Below are positions 34,315 to 46,593 of a stretch of DNA of 64,000 nucleotides, one piece after another; the stretch's first letter is position 1, and the number at the start of each line of letters is the position of its first letter. The notes below the pieces were generated by a model. It was given only the letters and a program-made list of their open reading frames with translations. It was not told where the DNA came from and made no database searches. Source of the DNA: Panagrolaimus kolymaensis. Lineage: Eukaryota > Nematoda > Chromadorea > Rhabditida > Panagrolaimidae. The stretch covers positions 1,922,001 to 1,986,000 of the forward strand of contig JAJQJQ010000026.1 in assembly GCA_028622995.1 (NCBI GenBank), in the 5' to 3' direction. Both the position numbers and the translations under genes were made by a program.

Positions 34315-35751
34315 ATGCCTGAAGCCACCAAGAAAGATGAAACCAAAAAGGAAGAAGGCGTAGAGCCTTTTACCGATGCCATTATTACCAAATATACCAT
34401 GGCTGGTCAGATTGCTAATGATGTTCTTAAGGTACATACATTTTGATTTTATTGTCTTTATTTTTAAATTAATTCCCCTTCTAGGAGCTTATTGGTATGG
34501 CTAAAGAAGGCGCCAAAGTTGGTGAACTTTGCACTCATGGCGATACCCGTTTGAAAGAATTAACATCAAAATGTTTCAAAAAGGAGAAAGAAATGGAAAA
34601 GGGTATTAGTATGCCCACTTGTATCTCGGTTGACAATATTGTTTGCCATTTCTCCCCATTAAAAAGTGATCCAGAAATTGAGCTTAAAAAGGGTCAAGTT
34701 GTTAAAATTGATCTTGGTGCTCATGTTGATGGTTATATTGCAACTTGTGGACATACATTTGTTGTTGGCGCTTCTGCAGTAAGTTTTAGGTATCCTTATT
34801 GCAAAAGTAAAATAATGATTATCACTTTTAGGAAGAAAAGGTAACGGGAAAGAAAGCAGATCTTATTATTTCTGCTTATAATACTCTTGAAGCTGTATTA
34901 AGACAATTATTCCCACACAAAGGCCTTAAAAGTGTTGATGTTACTAAAACAATTTCTGAAATTGCTAGCATTTACAAAGTTACTCCAGTTGAAAATATGC
35001 TTTCCCCACAAATCGAGCGATTTGAACCTTCATTTGGGAAAGAAATTGTTCAAAATCCTAGTGATGATCAAGTGCATAAAATGGAAAAGTTTAATTTTGT
35101 AGAAAATGAAGCATATATTATTGATATCATTTTTACAAGTGGAGATGGTAAGCCTTTCTGTTTATTTTAAAATATTTTATAAAGAAAATTTGTTTTTTAA
35201 GGAAAAGTCAAACAAGGCGATATTCGTACAACGGTTTATAAAAAAGTGAATGATGTTGTTTATCAATTAAAAATGAAAAATTCTCGTAACTTTTTCTCTG
35301 AAGCCACGAAAGAATATGGTGTTATGCCTTTTTCTTTGAGAGGCTTTGCTAATGAAGTTCAAGCTAAATTGGGTGTTACCGAATGTGAACGTCATGGTCT
35401 ATTGAGTCCTTATGTGGTAATAAATTTTATGATAATCTCCATTTATTTTAAATGCCTTTTTTCCAGGTTTTTTATGATCGCGAACCTGAAGTTGTTGCTC
35501 AATTTAAAGCAACCGTTTTAATTACCTCCGGTGGAATTGTTAAAATTGCTGGCCTTCCATTAGATACATCCGTTTTACAAAGTGAAGTAAAGATTGAAAA
35601 CCCTGCCATTCAATCCCTTTTAAAAGAATCCCTTAAAATGAAAAAACAAAAGAAGAAGGAAGAAAAAGCTGCTGTTGTTGTTGCTGGAAGTGAAGCCGCC
35701 AACAAAGAAAATCCTCAAACAACTGAACAACATCAACAACCTCCAAAGTAA
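34315..35751 (+). CDS. PA2G4: Proliferation-associated 2G4 / EBP1 homologue (inactive methionine aminopeptidase fold)
   Basis: There are five exons: 34315-34431, 34485-34778, 34832-35147, 35202-35416 and 35467-35751 (408 aa; human PA2G4 has 394). The pita-bread fold is recognisable throughout: [14 protein letters not shown] [119 protein letters not shown] Lys-rich tail (KKQKKKEEK) follows. Members bind ribosomes and structured RNA near the tunnel exit and influence growth and translation, and they lack methionine aminopeptidase activity. The start is supported by an acceptor-like site just upstream and by the family's usual N-terminus. Confidence 0.95.
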
Positions 35752-36019
35752 AAGGCCAATAACAATTTGATTGGTGAATGAACTTTTTTTGATTTTTCGC
35801 TTACCTGTTTTGGTGTTGATTTTTTTCGGTATTTTTCCTTTTCTTGTTGTTGACTATGTTTTTTATTATTATTATTTTATTTTATTAAATATAAAAAGAT
35901 TGAATTCTGAAATGTGCAATGGGATTTACATGAAATTATTACAGTATCAATTTTAACAAAAGATATTATTGAGACATAAAACTTTTTATAAAAATAAATT
36001 ATTAAAGTAAAGAAAAAGT

Positions 36020-36836
36020 TTAATTTGCTGCTATTGTTGTTTCATTCTTTGCTCGTCTTTTTCGACGATATGCAGAATGAGAAGATGGAACAAGAAGTCC
36101 TGTATCTCTCCAACGCGTAATAATTTTACTTACACATCCATGAGAAATTAACAATTGTTTAGAAATGGCATTTACTTTCATTCCAGCTTGAAAAAGTGAA
36201 ATAATTTGATACCTCTCTTCCATACACAATGGCCTTCCAGGACAATAAGGTCTGCCATATAAATTTGTTCCACGACCTACAAAATTTAATTTTACTTTTT
36301 GTCTGGGATATTTTAGCGAACCTTTATCTGCAGGATTTGCAACTTTTCGTCGACTTCGTGGCTTCTTTTTAATTGTTGGAGATGTCACAACTGTACTGTT
36401 GTTGGAATTTGTCGAAGCAGAGGATATCGAACAAGGATAATTTTCATCAACTACTTCTGATTTAACCACAACGCAATTTGGATAGTTTTCTTCATTTTCC
36501 GATTTAATTACAACACATTTTTTATGAGACTGGATATTCAAATTATTCGATGATGAAGCAAAAACGCAACAAGGGATTGCTTGGTGAAGGATACTTTCAT
36601 CGCCCTATGAGAGAGAAAAAGTCATTCATAGAAATGATAAAAAGTGAAAGTGAGAGACATACATTCAACCAAGCATAAAAATCTCGTTCTAATGTAGCTG
36701 GAGTTGAAAGGTCAATAATACAATGGCACCATCGAGAATGGGACAAAGATGATGATTGGGGCGATTCCATTTTTATTATTGGCATAGGTGAAATATTTGC
36801 CGTTGAAACCATCGTCCAAGAAGAATGATGGTTCAT
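36020..36836 (-). CDS. N-terminal-only PAX (NPAX-type) paired-domain protein
   Basis: There are two exons: 36836-36663 and 36604-36020 (252 aa). The first two thirds are Ser/Asn-rich and contain two similar units, KKCVVIKSENEENYPN and NCVVVKSEVVDENYPC. A basic patch (KKKPRSRRKVANP) follows and may be a nuclear signal. The C-terminal part, RGTNLYGRPYCPGRPL, ISLFQAGMKVNAISKQLL, ISHGCVSKIITRWRDTGL, matches the PAI half of the paired domain. The recognition-helix block SHGCVSKI is conserved. The RED half and homeodomain are absent, and the protein ends in a basic stretch soon after the helix. C. elegans has similar npax genes of poorly known function. DNA binding is inferred from the motif. Confidence 0.85.
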
Positions 36837-37931
36837 TTAGTTATTTTTACTTCCTATTTTTTATGCAATAATAATATAACTAAACAGGAATCTTCTTTCA
36901 CACAACCAAATAGTAACGTTCTCAAAAATCACGTTGAAATATATTGGAAAGTGAAAGTGAAAGCTTTGAAGTTGTTGTTACAAATGCGCAGCATTCTTTT
37001 TGATGGGTTTGAAATAAAAAAATTTTTTTTTGCGACAAACAAGCATCTATTTTTTTATGGTAAAAACCTTGGGACAAACCTTTAAAGCAATGGCGGCGAT
37101 GTTGATTACGTTGCTTGCTTTTCCCTCGTAAATAAAAAATCATAGGAGATTTGGCCTCCGGCAATCATGCCCAGAGGGGTTTGGTCTTTTAATGCTGCAT
37201 TTTGTCATCTCTGCCGCCATCGTCAAATGATGCTGATTAAGAATCGTTTTATGTTCGTTCAAAAAAAATAAAAGAGAAGCTTTTTTGGAGAGTTTAAAAA
37301 AATTACATAAGAAGCATCCATTTTCCCTTTTATTTTTTACAGACAATTTTGATTAGGACTCGTTTTTTTTTTCTTCGTTGCATTCATTTTTGAGTCCTTG
37401 AACGTTTGTTTGAAAGTAAAAGTAAGCAAACACGTGCAGGAAAGAAAAAAAGATTTTTTATTTTGCAAATCAAAGATGAAAAGATGAAGATATTTGGATA
37501 TTTGATAAACAACAACAACAAAACAAATAATCAATTTAGGATGAATGATCTTTGAACAATTCGAAAGTGGGATGAAAATTTATTGAAGAAATGTGCATTT
37601 TGTAATTATGGTGCCTTCAACAAACAATTAAAATTTTGACCTTATCAATTAGCCTATAATAGCAGTGATTTTTGGCACAATTTTTAATCCCAAATAAAAA
37701 ATTTATCATCAAATATCATAAAATCTAAAACCTCAATGAAACTATGCACAAAAAAATGGATTAAATATTCCCACAAGTTACTGTAAAAAAGCCATTTTAG
37801 GCATTGTCAATATGTGAGTAAATGCGAATTTGAAGGCGGCAGCAACAAAATTGCTTGTTTTACTTTTTTTTCGTTTCTCAAGTTTTCTCCTTCGATCAAA
37901 ATCGTTGATTGTTTTCACCATCTTCAAAATT
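36837..37931. other. Divergent intergenic region
   Basis: This is the spacer between the NPAX gene (-) and the acidic KVTF-motif gene (+). Several short open stretches are low-complexity and not supported. No RNA gene or repeat was seen. Confidence 0.5.
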
Positions 37932-38831
37932 ATGGATAATCAACCTCCAAAATCAAAAGCTGTAAAAGAAATGTTATCTCTTGCTGCAATAGCTGATGTA
38001 AGTGTTTGTGTATTTCTATTATTATTCACTTCTTTATTTTTTTAGTCTTACCGTGATAACCTTCGAGAAGTTACATATGAACTTGAAACGTCATTTTTAC
38101 AAGGTGCTTATCGAATTCGTGATCGTGCACAAGCATATCGAGATGGAACATTTCCTCCTGGTGTTGATAATGCTGTAAAAGAATATGAAATCAATCCATC
38201 TGATCGTATTTTCAGTAGTGCTCTTTCTGAACCTGATCCAAGTATTTTCACAGAAATTTATAACAAAATTGGTGTCAATCAAAATGGAAGCGGCTCAGCT
38301 TTCGAAGATCTCAAGAAAATTATGGCTAACATTCATCTTTTTCCTGGTATGGAAAATTTCAATCAATCATCAGCACAAGAAGTACGTTCACTATCACCTC
38401 AAACCACTGTAACTGAAGACGATGTTATTGATGATGTTACTCAACCATCAAGAAACGAAATAATAGCTCTTGAAGATGTTGATACTCCAACTGAAACTAT
38501 GGATGAACATCAAGATGACGAACATATTGGAAAATTCACTGATGATTACTTTATGGAGTTTTTGCCACCTATGGAAGAATCTGACGACGATATGAATAAA
38601 GATGCTTCTCAATCACCGAGAAAAAAAAGAAAGGTAACTTTTATGGAAGAAGTTATTGTACGTTTTCAATATCCGAATGAACCTGAAAGAAGTGAATATG
38701 ATCGAGTATTTCAATCATCGCAATCATCAAATGCCGATTATGATCTTGAACCACCGAGGAGGATACCAGAAAGTTTTTTGAAGTTTGAAAAACCAATGAT
38801 TAGAACTAAACTTCATTCTTCTCTTCCTTGA
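37932..38831 (+). CDS. Unrecognised acidic protein with a PP1-docking-like KVTF motif
   Basis: There are two exons: 37932-37997 and 38046-38831 (283 aa). The N-terminal third looks folded (LSLAAIADSYRDNLREVTYE, LQGAYRIRDRAQAYRDGTFP). The middle is acidic and disordered (TEDDVIDDVTQPS, DEHQDDEHIG). A basic cluster is followed by KRKVTFMEEVIVRFQYPNE (about residues 215-233) and an arginine/proline tail ending LHSSLP. KVTF fits the RVxF docking motif for protein phosphatase 1, and the run KVTFxEEVxV resembles the PP1-binding segment of PPP1R15 (GADD34/CReP). The rest of that domain is not evident, so this is only a suggestion. An in-frame codon upstream extends the frame with hydrophobic residues, but 37932 is the first good start. 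Confidence 0.8.
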
Positions 38832-39413
38832 TATGTATTTGATTTGCATTCTTTTTTGTATATGTTTAACTTTGTTTTCATTGTCTTTGTTGATTTGTAA
38901 ATAAATTTCTTTGTTGTTTTCATTTGTATGTTTGGAGGTTTGATATTGTATGAAAGTGATGGCACTTGGGGCGTAGACATAATGCATATTTTGAGAATGT
39001 TTTTTCGGTAACAATGACTTTCAATTTTTCGTGCGCTTAAATTAAAAACTTTTCAAAATTTTTTGATATATTTTGTTTTCATTGAATGTTATTTATCGCT
39101 ATGCAAATAAAAAAAATTTAATTATTCATATTTTATTTATAAAATAATACATTTGCGGCAATAGTATTAATTGATACCATACATACAAGACTCATATAAA
39201 ACAACAAATGCTACAACTTTTTTTTAAACAATTATTGAGCCGAGATACATACGCTGAGGATTATGATATAACATAATAAAAGAATCAAGGAATGAAAAGA
39301 AAGGATTAAACTTTGCACATTTTTAACAAAATTAATTGTTACTAATTAGCTCTAATATACAAATAAACTTAATAATTCAATAAAGTTGAAAATAATAAAA
39401 GATAGCTAAAAAA
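38832..39413. terminator. Convergent 3' region with polyadenylation signal
   Basis: An AATAAA at about 38900 follows the plus-strand stop codon. The rest, up to the ground-like gene stop at 39414, is AT-rich 3'UTR or spacer with nothing recognised. Confidence 0.45.
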
Positions 39414-40030
39414 TTAAACTTGGAAAACGTAGCAAGTTTGTGAATTGCTTCCATCGATACAGTAGTTATGTGTATCAGCAATGAAGGATGATGAACCTTG
39501 AGAGCAAAGAACAACATATTCTCCACCAAGGCGAGCTTTAACTTCCGAGTGGATAGCTGCTTTAGATTGAAGAGGGTCTTCTTTCAAGTTCTATAAAAGT
39601 GAAAATAGTAAAGTTTAAAGGAATTTAAAAAAAATGATTTACCTTGAGAATGATTTTACGGATGGTTTGATTATTGCAAAGTGCATCACTAGAAACGCCA
39701 CTTTGTCCACGAACAGTGGGAGCAGGAGTTTCACGCTTCTTACGTCCACATCCACATGGGCTTGGAAGAGATGGAAGTGAAATGGGAGGAAGTTGAGGAA
39801 GACATGGACGTGGAAGAGATATTTGTGGAAGAGAAATTTGTGGAAGGCATGGTGGTGGTGGAGGAGGGCATGGAGGTGGACTAAAATTACAATTTGCAAT
39901 ATGGAAAACTATTCTAAATTTTGGTGATTTAAAAAACTTACCCGCAACCACATCCACCGCCACCGCCTCCAAAGCCGAAGCCTGAGGTGAAAGGCATCAT
40001 AGCAGCAATAACAAGAACTTGAACAAACAT
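39414..40030 (-). CDS. Ground-like domain secreted protein (GRL, hedgehog-related family)
   Basis: There are three exons: 40030-39942, 39880-39643 and 39590-39414 (167 aa). The signal peptide covers about residues 1-17. A Gly/Cys segment follows (GFGFGGGGGGCGCG), then a Pro-rich run with repeats of LPQISLP and single Cys residues, and a basic RKKRE that could be a furin-type cleavage site. The C-terminal ground-like domain (about 85-167) has CNNQTIRKIILK, AAIHSEVKARLGGEYVVLCS, NYCIDGSNSQTCYVFQV with the expected Cys pattern. GRL proteins are nematode hedgehog-related secreted proteins, usually expressed in cuticle-lining or glial cells. The exact GRL orthologue is not identified. Confidence 0.88.
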
Positions 40031-42227
40031 TTTTATTTCTTCTATTTTTTATTCAGATATCTTTGATAATAAAAAATTATTTTAAAGTGAGATTCTTGAA
40101 ATTTTGGAGCGCTTAAATTCTAAATTTTTTGATGACCGCCTTTAATAAAAATTGGAGGCGGACTTTTATCTTTTTTCTTTATTTACGTAGAAATATCTGC
40201 TTCTTGTTGTCCGGTGGTGGTAAAGCTGAGATATATTTTTTAGTTTGTCAATGAATATCATCATGTGGAGAGATAAAAACTGGTTTTAATTTTTTTTCTT
40301 TTCTCGCAGCTATCACAAAGTACATGGTCACTTTTTTTTGTTTGTCTGGGGGTTATCCAGTATTTATTTTTGGTTTGATTGGCAATAATCCAGGTCACGG
40401 GCGAAAAAAAGAAAAATCATTAAAATTTAATTAAATGTAATTAAAATCTTCTTAACAAAAAATTAGAAAAAGAAAGAAAGCAAAGCGTTATTTAAAGTAA
40501 ATCTCGAATGCTTAAAGTTATATTTGCAACCTGGTTTGGTAAACGCTTGATGACATCAGTGACTATGAACGGCTATGATATGTTACCATGCTTCCTATGA
40601 TTTGCTGTTCTCGAATTAATTTTTTCATCTTTAACAAAAAATCCAAAATTCTAACGTTTACCTTTTAAGGATTTATGTAAGTAAAGTATCTGTTTATCTT
40701 ATTGTTGTCGGTTTCTACCTTATAATTGAGTTTATTATTCACAAACACATTAACTTGTTGCGTAATCTTTATATTTTCCCTATTCTTTTTTTTACAAACC
40801 AGGCTACAAAAAAAATTTCCTGGAAAACTTTCTAACAAGTTTTTGAATCATCTTTAATGGCCATTTTGAATACTTGTTTTTCGCTTTCTCTCACTTTTTG
40901 CTTGGTTATCTACATATTGCAAACCACTACACAACCAGAAGCCATTAAAAAAATTTCATTTTGCTTTGTTCAAATATCATTCTTGCGCAATATCATTGGA
41001 TTTCGCTTTAAAAAATTCTATCATTTAATTTGAGCTATTTTCATTTTTATAAAAAAAGCAGCAATGACAATAATAATCGGGTTTTTATATGCACAACTAT
41101 TATAAATTGCATGTCAAGCTTTTTTTTTATTTTCTGAAAAAAAAAAGAAGAACAAGTTGCATACGTGTTTATTTGTCTTTATTCCAAACGCATGATAGTT
41201 ATTTATGATGACAAAAAAATAATTATTTTAAAATCTGATAAAAAAGCTATCATAAAGACAGAAAAAAAGTGCAACATTTTTTTGCCATATTTTTACAATT
41301 TTTTTTCTCTCAAGATTTTTTGATTTTACTTTTCAAAAATGTGATGTGAATTTATATATTTCCGGATATTCTAATACCGGTATTCACTTAAAAAGGAAAA
41401 GTGAAAGTAGTGACCCGACGCATGATGATTGACTGACCGATTCTTAAGTTTAAATTAAATCCTTTTCTCACTCGACCGAGATTTCACTAACTTAAACTTA
41501 TCCATTTTCTTGAATTTTAAACCTGTTTTTAAAAATTTTATTTTAAAATAAATGTCAGTTGATAAGTCTCAAGTCTTGCTTGCGCATAAAATATTTTTTA
41601 TCAAGATCAAAATCTCTTTTTTCTTTTTTTGGGGTGAGCTAGTTTGCTTTATTTTAGCTTTAGGCAATGAAATGCATTTCTTTGGATAAGGCAAAATAAA
41701 TTTATGGAATGTGAGGGAAGTCGTCATCCTTATCCTTTTTTTCCTTTTAAAACATGCAATATAAATAACTAATTTGAAGATGTAAACAATTTTTTATTTG
41801 AATTATTAGATCATTATTCACAGCCATCCATCCATCAAGCAAATCAGTCTGCAAGCCTGACGCAACATTTTAACATTTTTTTCTAACAAGTTTTATTTCA
41901 TAATCATGCGTCGGCAAATATTTTTACTTTCGAGGCTATTCATTCGATTGGTCGAAAAATTAGCTGATGACAATGCAAAGAATGCTTTTTGCAAAGCGAA
42001 TAAAAAGTCCAACATCATGGATCAGAAGACACAAACAAGAAACAAACAAAAACAATTTTTAAAATTTTATTTACATATTTTCGAACAAACAAACGTTAAT
42101 AAAAAAATGGATCAAGAAAAAGACAAAAACCTGTTTTTGGAATAAAGAATTTAAAAATTCACTGAAAATGAATTTTTTAAAACAACTATTTGATAGTTAT
42201 TTTTTTGATGTCATTGAAACCATTTTT
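40031..42227. other. 2.2-kb non-coding region
   Basis: This region is AT-rich with many homopolymer runs. An open stretch at 41906-42145 (+) has K/N/Q-rich composition, no domain and no splice partners. A 12-base palindrome AATACCGGTATT lies near 41382. No RNA gene was recognised. Confidence 0.45.
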
Positions 42228-43001
42228 TTATTTTAGTTCTTGAATATTTATTTTAGGTTTTCTACCCTGCCATCTTTCAAGTAAATTTCCAACATAAGCG
42301 GTTAAAATTTCAGTATTTTTTTCATAATTAATTCCATAGATTTTAAAAGTAAAAATTGAAGATGGAGCAGCATTGAATTCGATAAATCTGCATAATAATA
42401 AAGGATTAAAACTTTCCGAAACATATTTCATTATGAGTTCAAACTTTTCATATTTGTTCCATGGTTTTAATAATGCCATATTTTTGATAGTTTCTTGTGT
42501 AAATTTTAGTTTGAAATAATCAAAAGAAAATGTTGTTACATTTGGAAGTTTCTGTAAAATAATATCCATAGGAACTTTATGTCCTTTTGAATAATTGATC
42601 TTACACCTGCATTCAAATTCCTTGATTGTATTTTCATTTACGAGAAATTCAAATTCAGTATATGATATCGAAAGACGATGGCCCAATTTAAGTTTTTCAA
42701 TACTACATCGATAAATTTGATGTACAGGAAATCTAGTATCATATAACCTTAAAGTTCCAGTCAACCAAATCGGAATTTTCATATCGTGTTCATAACCAAA
42801 CCAAATGCGATCTCCTAGATCATATTCATGATAATTTAAAATAAAAATCGGCTTTTTGGAGAAAAAATATTTGCTGGTTTGGTATAATTTTTCTAATCCG
42901 CGAGAAGATGATGGGTCCCGTAAAATATGAGAAATAAGATCAGAAGGTAATGAAAATCTTTGGAAGCGAGTAGACGAAAATGTATATATAGCATTATCCA
43001 T
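42228..43001 (-). CDS. Intronless F-box-like protein of nematode type
   Basis: A single exon encodes 257 aa with the start ATG at 43001. The N-terminus (about residues 15-50: FSLPSDLISHILRDPSS, LEKLYQTSKYFFSKKPI) has the LPxDxxxxIL pattern and following helix of an F-box. Repeated strand/helix segments without clear leucine-rich repeat periodicity follow (LRLYDTRFPVHQIYRC, TIKEFECRCKINY, LPNVTTFSFDYFKL). Large, rapidly changing F-box families occur in nematodes, and this architecture resembles those I recall from Panagrolaimus-like worms. It would act as a substrate adaptor in SCF ubiquitin ligases. That role is inferred from the N-terminal motif only. Absence of introns contrasts with the neighbouring genes and suggests a retrocopy or a recent family member. 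Confidence 0.75.
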   Translation of the reverse strand: MDNAIYTFSSTRFQRFSLPSDLISHILRDPSSSRGLEKLYQTSKYFFSKKPIFILNYHEYDLGDRIWFGYEHDMKIPIWLTGTLRLYDTRFPVHQIYRCSIEKLKLGHRLSISYTEFEFLVNENTIKEFECRCKINYSKGHKVPMDIILQKLPNVTTFSFDYFKLKFTQETIKNMALLKPWNKYEKFELIMKYVSESFNPLLLCRFIEFNAAPSSIFTFKIYGINYEKNTEILTAYVGNLLERWQGRKPKINIQELK

Positions 43002-43398
43002 CTTTTACAACAAAAAATATTTGAAACTCTACAATCGAGAGAAAAAAATGCTGCCAATGCAATGAAATTAAAAAACCTTTTATGGGCGGTATACTCTCAA
43101 TTAGAGTGATTTTATTTTCAACTCTTTATGTGTGTGAGCCTTCACCTTAAAATTTGTTTTTCAAAACAATTTTTCATCCCAATCATCCAACCTTTTAAAT
43201 AACCAAAAGTTATCGATTTTCTTAATCAATAAATATATGGAAACTATCGAAATGCAAATTTATTTGTATTGAAAAAACAACGAAAATATGTTTAAAAAAT
43301 GCAAAAAAAAATATGGATCAACAGAACAAAAATAAAACCCGTTTCTTAGAGATAAAAAAAAATGTTATTAAAAAAATACATTAAAAGTGAGATTTTTT
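43002..43398. other. Intergenic between the F-box-like and Clc-like genes
   Basis: This is a short AT-rich spacer that should contain the F-box gene promoter and the 3'UTR of the next minus-strand gene. Nothing was recognised. Confidence 0.5.
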
Positions 43399-46300
43399 TT
43401 ACACAAAAGTTTCGCCAATATTATTTGGTGGCCCTCGTGCTTTTGGTGTCATGGATCGTTGTTGTTGTTGTTCACTTTCTGAATCAGTATCATAAAAATG
43501 TTGTTGACTTGGAGAATTTGGAATCATTGTAGTTGAGGCTCCAACTGAACGATCCATTTCAGATGAAACATAATTTCTTCCAAGTAATGAACCATTAAAA
43601 GATGTGGTTGAAGCAATTGAACCATCTCGAGAATTTCTTTTGCTGCTTGAGCCAGGAATTTGTGGCCAATCAAGGCTTGTTTCTTTTATACCCGCAATAT
43701 TATTGGCGGCTTCATTTCGAAGGACATTATGGAGAAGTTTGGGAGGGAAATGGCGATGATTATTTGTTGATGCTATGGATGATCCATATGTGTCATGGCT
43801 TGAAGCAGGCGAAGTAGGTGTGCAAGTTTCTGATCGATCAAATACACTAACAGGTTTCTCGGGAATTAAAGAATGTAAGCTTGTTAATGACCTGAAATTT
43901 TTGGATTGAAAATTGTAGCAATTTCGGTTATCCTTACTTATTATGTAGCTTCGGATCAAAGGTATTAAGAAATATTTTATCATCGCCTCTCGTGGATGTC
44001 GATGATCGACTAGAATTCGATTGAGTTTCCAAGTTTTTAAGAAAACTTGGTTTCGCTGGCTGAAAATCATCAAATTATATTATTTTATATTTTTTATTCC
44101 TTGGTTTACCAATTCTGGTGGTTTCATTTTCGGTTTGGATGGAAAACTGCTGATTGGAGTGATTAAAGTTGATTTGTTAGTATTATTTTGTAAAAATTCT
44201 GGATGTCTTGTAAAATCTTCAGATGGATTTCTTCGATGTTTTTGATTATTCGCTCCAAAACTCGTGGTTGTTTTATCATTCATAGTTTTTTCATACAAAT
44301 TCCTTTCATATAAATATCGATCTTTTGATGGCTCAGAATATGCTGCAGGTATGGTCGTAGATTTTGTACTTTTAGGTCGAAGATATTCATTATCCTCAAT
44401 GGTATGAATTTTTTGTGTGGATGCAAGTGAAGGAGACGACGAAGCAACTTTGTCATAATAATTTAATGCGGTCCCATTGTTATCTTTTAATGGAGAACTA
44501 TTGTGACTAAAACAAGAAGTTTAGAAAATTATTAATTTATAAGGAATTTTCTTACTTTTTTCCCAAAGTTGAACTTAAACTTATTGAATTATGTTCAACA
44601 TATTCATATACTACATCATCAGGATTGGAAGGTAATGGAGGAGGATAAACTGGATCAGAAGCATGTGCAGGAAATGCACTACCACCCGTAGAAATTAGAC
44701 CTGAATAATGATCTGCAGCCAAATGAGTTTCCGATAGTGCCAAAGATTCTCTTTGCATTGGATGGGAAATAAACTAAAAACAATTATGAGGTTTTAAAAA
44801 AATTAATAGCGCAAAAACTAACATGAGCGGGTTCAGTAAAAGCTTTAGAAATATCTGAATTTGAATGAAGAAATTGTGATGAAGTTTGTAAAGGTCTTTG
44901 ATTGCTTTTTTTAATATTAGGCATAGAATTTGCTCGCTTGAAATTATTCTAAAACGCTATTATTAAAAGTTGTCTCATTAAACCAGAAAAACGAACTCTT
45001 TTAAACCCTTTCAAAGCTTCCTTTTCCCATTTTCTTAAAGCTGCCGAATCAATTTTATAAACTGCCGAATAAGATCGTTTGAAAGGTTGTTGGGAACTTG
45101 ATCCTGAGCTAAGAAGTTGGTGACTATCATTATCTTCAACCTAAAATAAAATAAATAATTATTTCAAATTAAGAAGAAGAAAAACGAACTTCAATTTTAA
45201 CTAATTTTGCTTTTCCAAATGACATCGCTATGGATGTTGTAATGCATCCAACAACCGCAGCAAAAAATAAAAATCCATTTGCCATTAATGAAGCGTAAAA
45301 AGACCATCCAAAAAATTGCTAAAATAATAAATCTGCTTAGTTTATTTTTGCGTATTAACTCAAGATACCTCATAAATGCCTTCATCTTGCTTGATAATAT
45401 TATTATCTTGATATCTGGCATACATGTAAAATATCACATTGCCTGTTATGCATGTTAACACTAAAATTATAATATTATTTTAAAGCCCACAAACACTATT
45501 TTTTTATACCTCCAATTGTGGATAAAACAGCCGACACACAAACTAAGAGTCTATGACAAAACCCACAAACACAAGTTACTAAAGCACATAAAGTAAAAAC
45601 CAGAGATAATAAAAGCGCAGTTAAAGCAGCAATTTTCCATCCAAGCCATAAATGTTGATATGCATCATCTTGTAATCGGTTTTCATCATATCCATGCTCA
45701 TACCAATCTTCATCATCCAACCAATAATCAAATTTATATACACATTGTAATGGAGGTAATGAAAATTGATCAAATGGCCCTTGCAAATGATCCAATCTAA
45801 AAAAATACGTATTTCAAATTTGTCCTTCATAGCTTTGCTCATTCTGTTTTTTTTTTTTGCTGTTGCTATTTAATTGACCAAAACTTAATTTCTCATATTT
45901 TTGTAGAAAAAAAAAATGAAGATCGTTCGAAGCTTTTTTAGAGTTTGAAAAAATCTGTAAAAGAGGGAAAAAATTTAAATTGCATTTTTTTCAGTTTCAA
46001 GGTTATGTATTTTTTTGGAGGCTCATGTCTTTTTTTTTCTTTTTTGGTAACTTAAACTCTTCAAGGATGGAAGGACATCTGCTGTTGGCAGTTTTGGCCG
46101 TTACATCTCCATTTTTTTTTCTTTAAAAAAAATCAAAATCGATTAAGTTTTGTAATACCTAAGAGGATTCAAAAACAAACACCTTTAAACCTTTAATTGA
46201 CCTTCAAAAATAAAGATTGATTGCGCAAAGAGAGAAAACTAAAATAATTCGAATTCTTTTTTTTTATGATTCAAAAAAAGAAAGAAAAAATAAGAAAATT

Positions 46301-46593
46301 GAAAGTAAACATTCTTTTCTTTTTTAATTAAAAAATAAAACAAACCTAAAAAGTTTTTCATAATAATCCCTGGGTTTACCATATTCATTTGAATAATCTC
46401 TTTTACAATCCATCCATAAACCATGATGATGCTCAGTTCGACCTTCTTCAAGATATACGTATTGCCAACTTGGCGAAACTACAGCTAATAAAAGACAAGT
46501 AAAACCAAGAACGTGAAGGATAAAATACAAAGAAAGCCATATGGCTTTAGCTGAGCATTTGCTATTGCTGCTAAGATTGTTGAAATCATTCAT
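43399..46593 (-). CDS. Clc-like/claudin-like four-pass membrane protein with long cytosolic tail
   Basis: There are ten exons: 46593-46346, 45796-45510, 45460-45369, 45318-45190, 45140-44997, 44948-44823, 44773-44556, 44506-44110, 44059-43938 and 43891-43399 (751 aa). The first membrane segment lies at about residues 15-40, followed by a first loop with the claudin-type pattern W, HHGLWMDC and later LQCVYKFDY. Three more hydrophobic segments end near TSIAMSFGKAKLV, at about residue 250. The remaining 500 residues are cytosolic and rich in Ser, Pro and Asn, with no folded domain seen, and end GPPNNIGETFV. The core matches nematode Clc-like proteins, relatives of claudins and neuronal four-pass junction or channel subunits. 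The next gene upstream (48919-50232) is a paralogue. An acceptor at about 46675 lies before the start. Confidence 0.85.

Noticed and set aside
41380..41395. AATACCGGTATT palindrome
   Set aside because: A single 12-base palindrome in AT-rich intergenic DNA is not enough to call a regulatory site.
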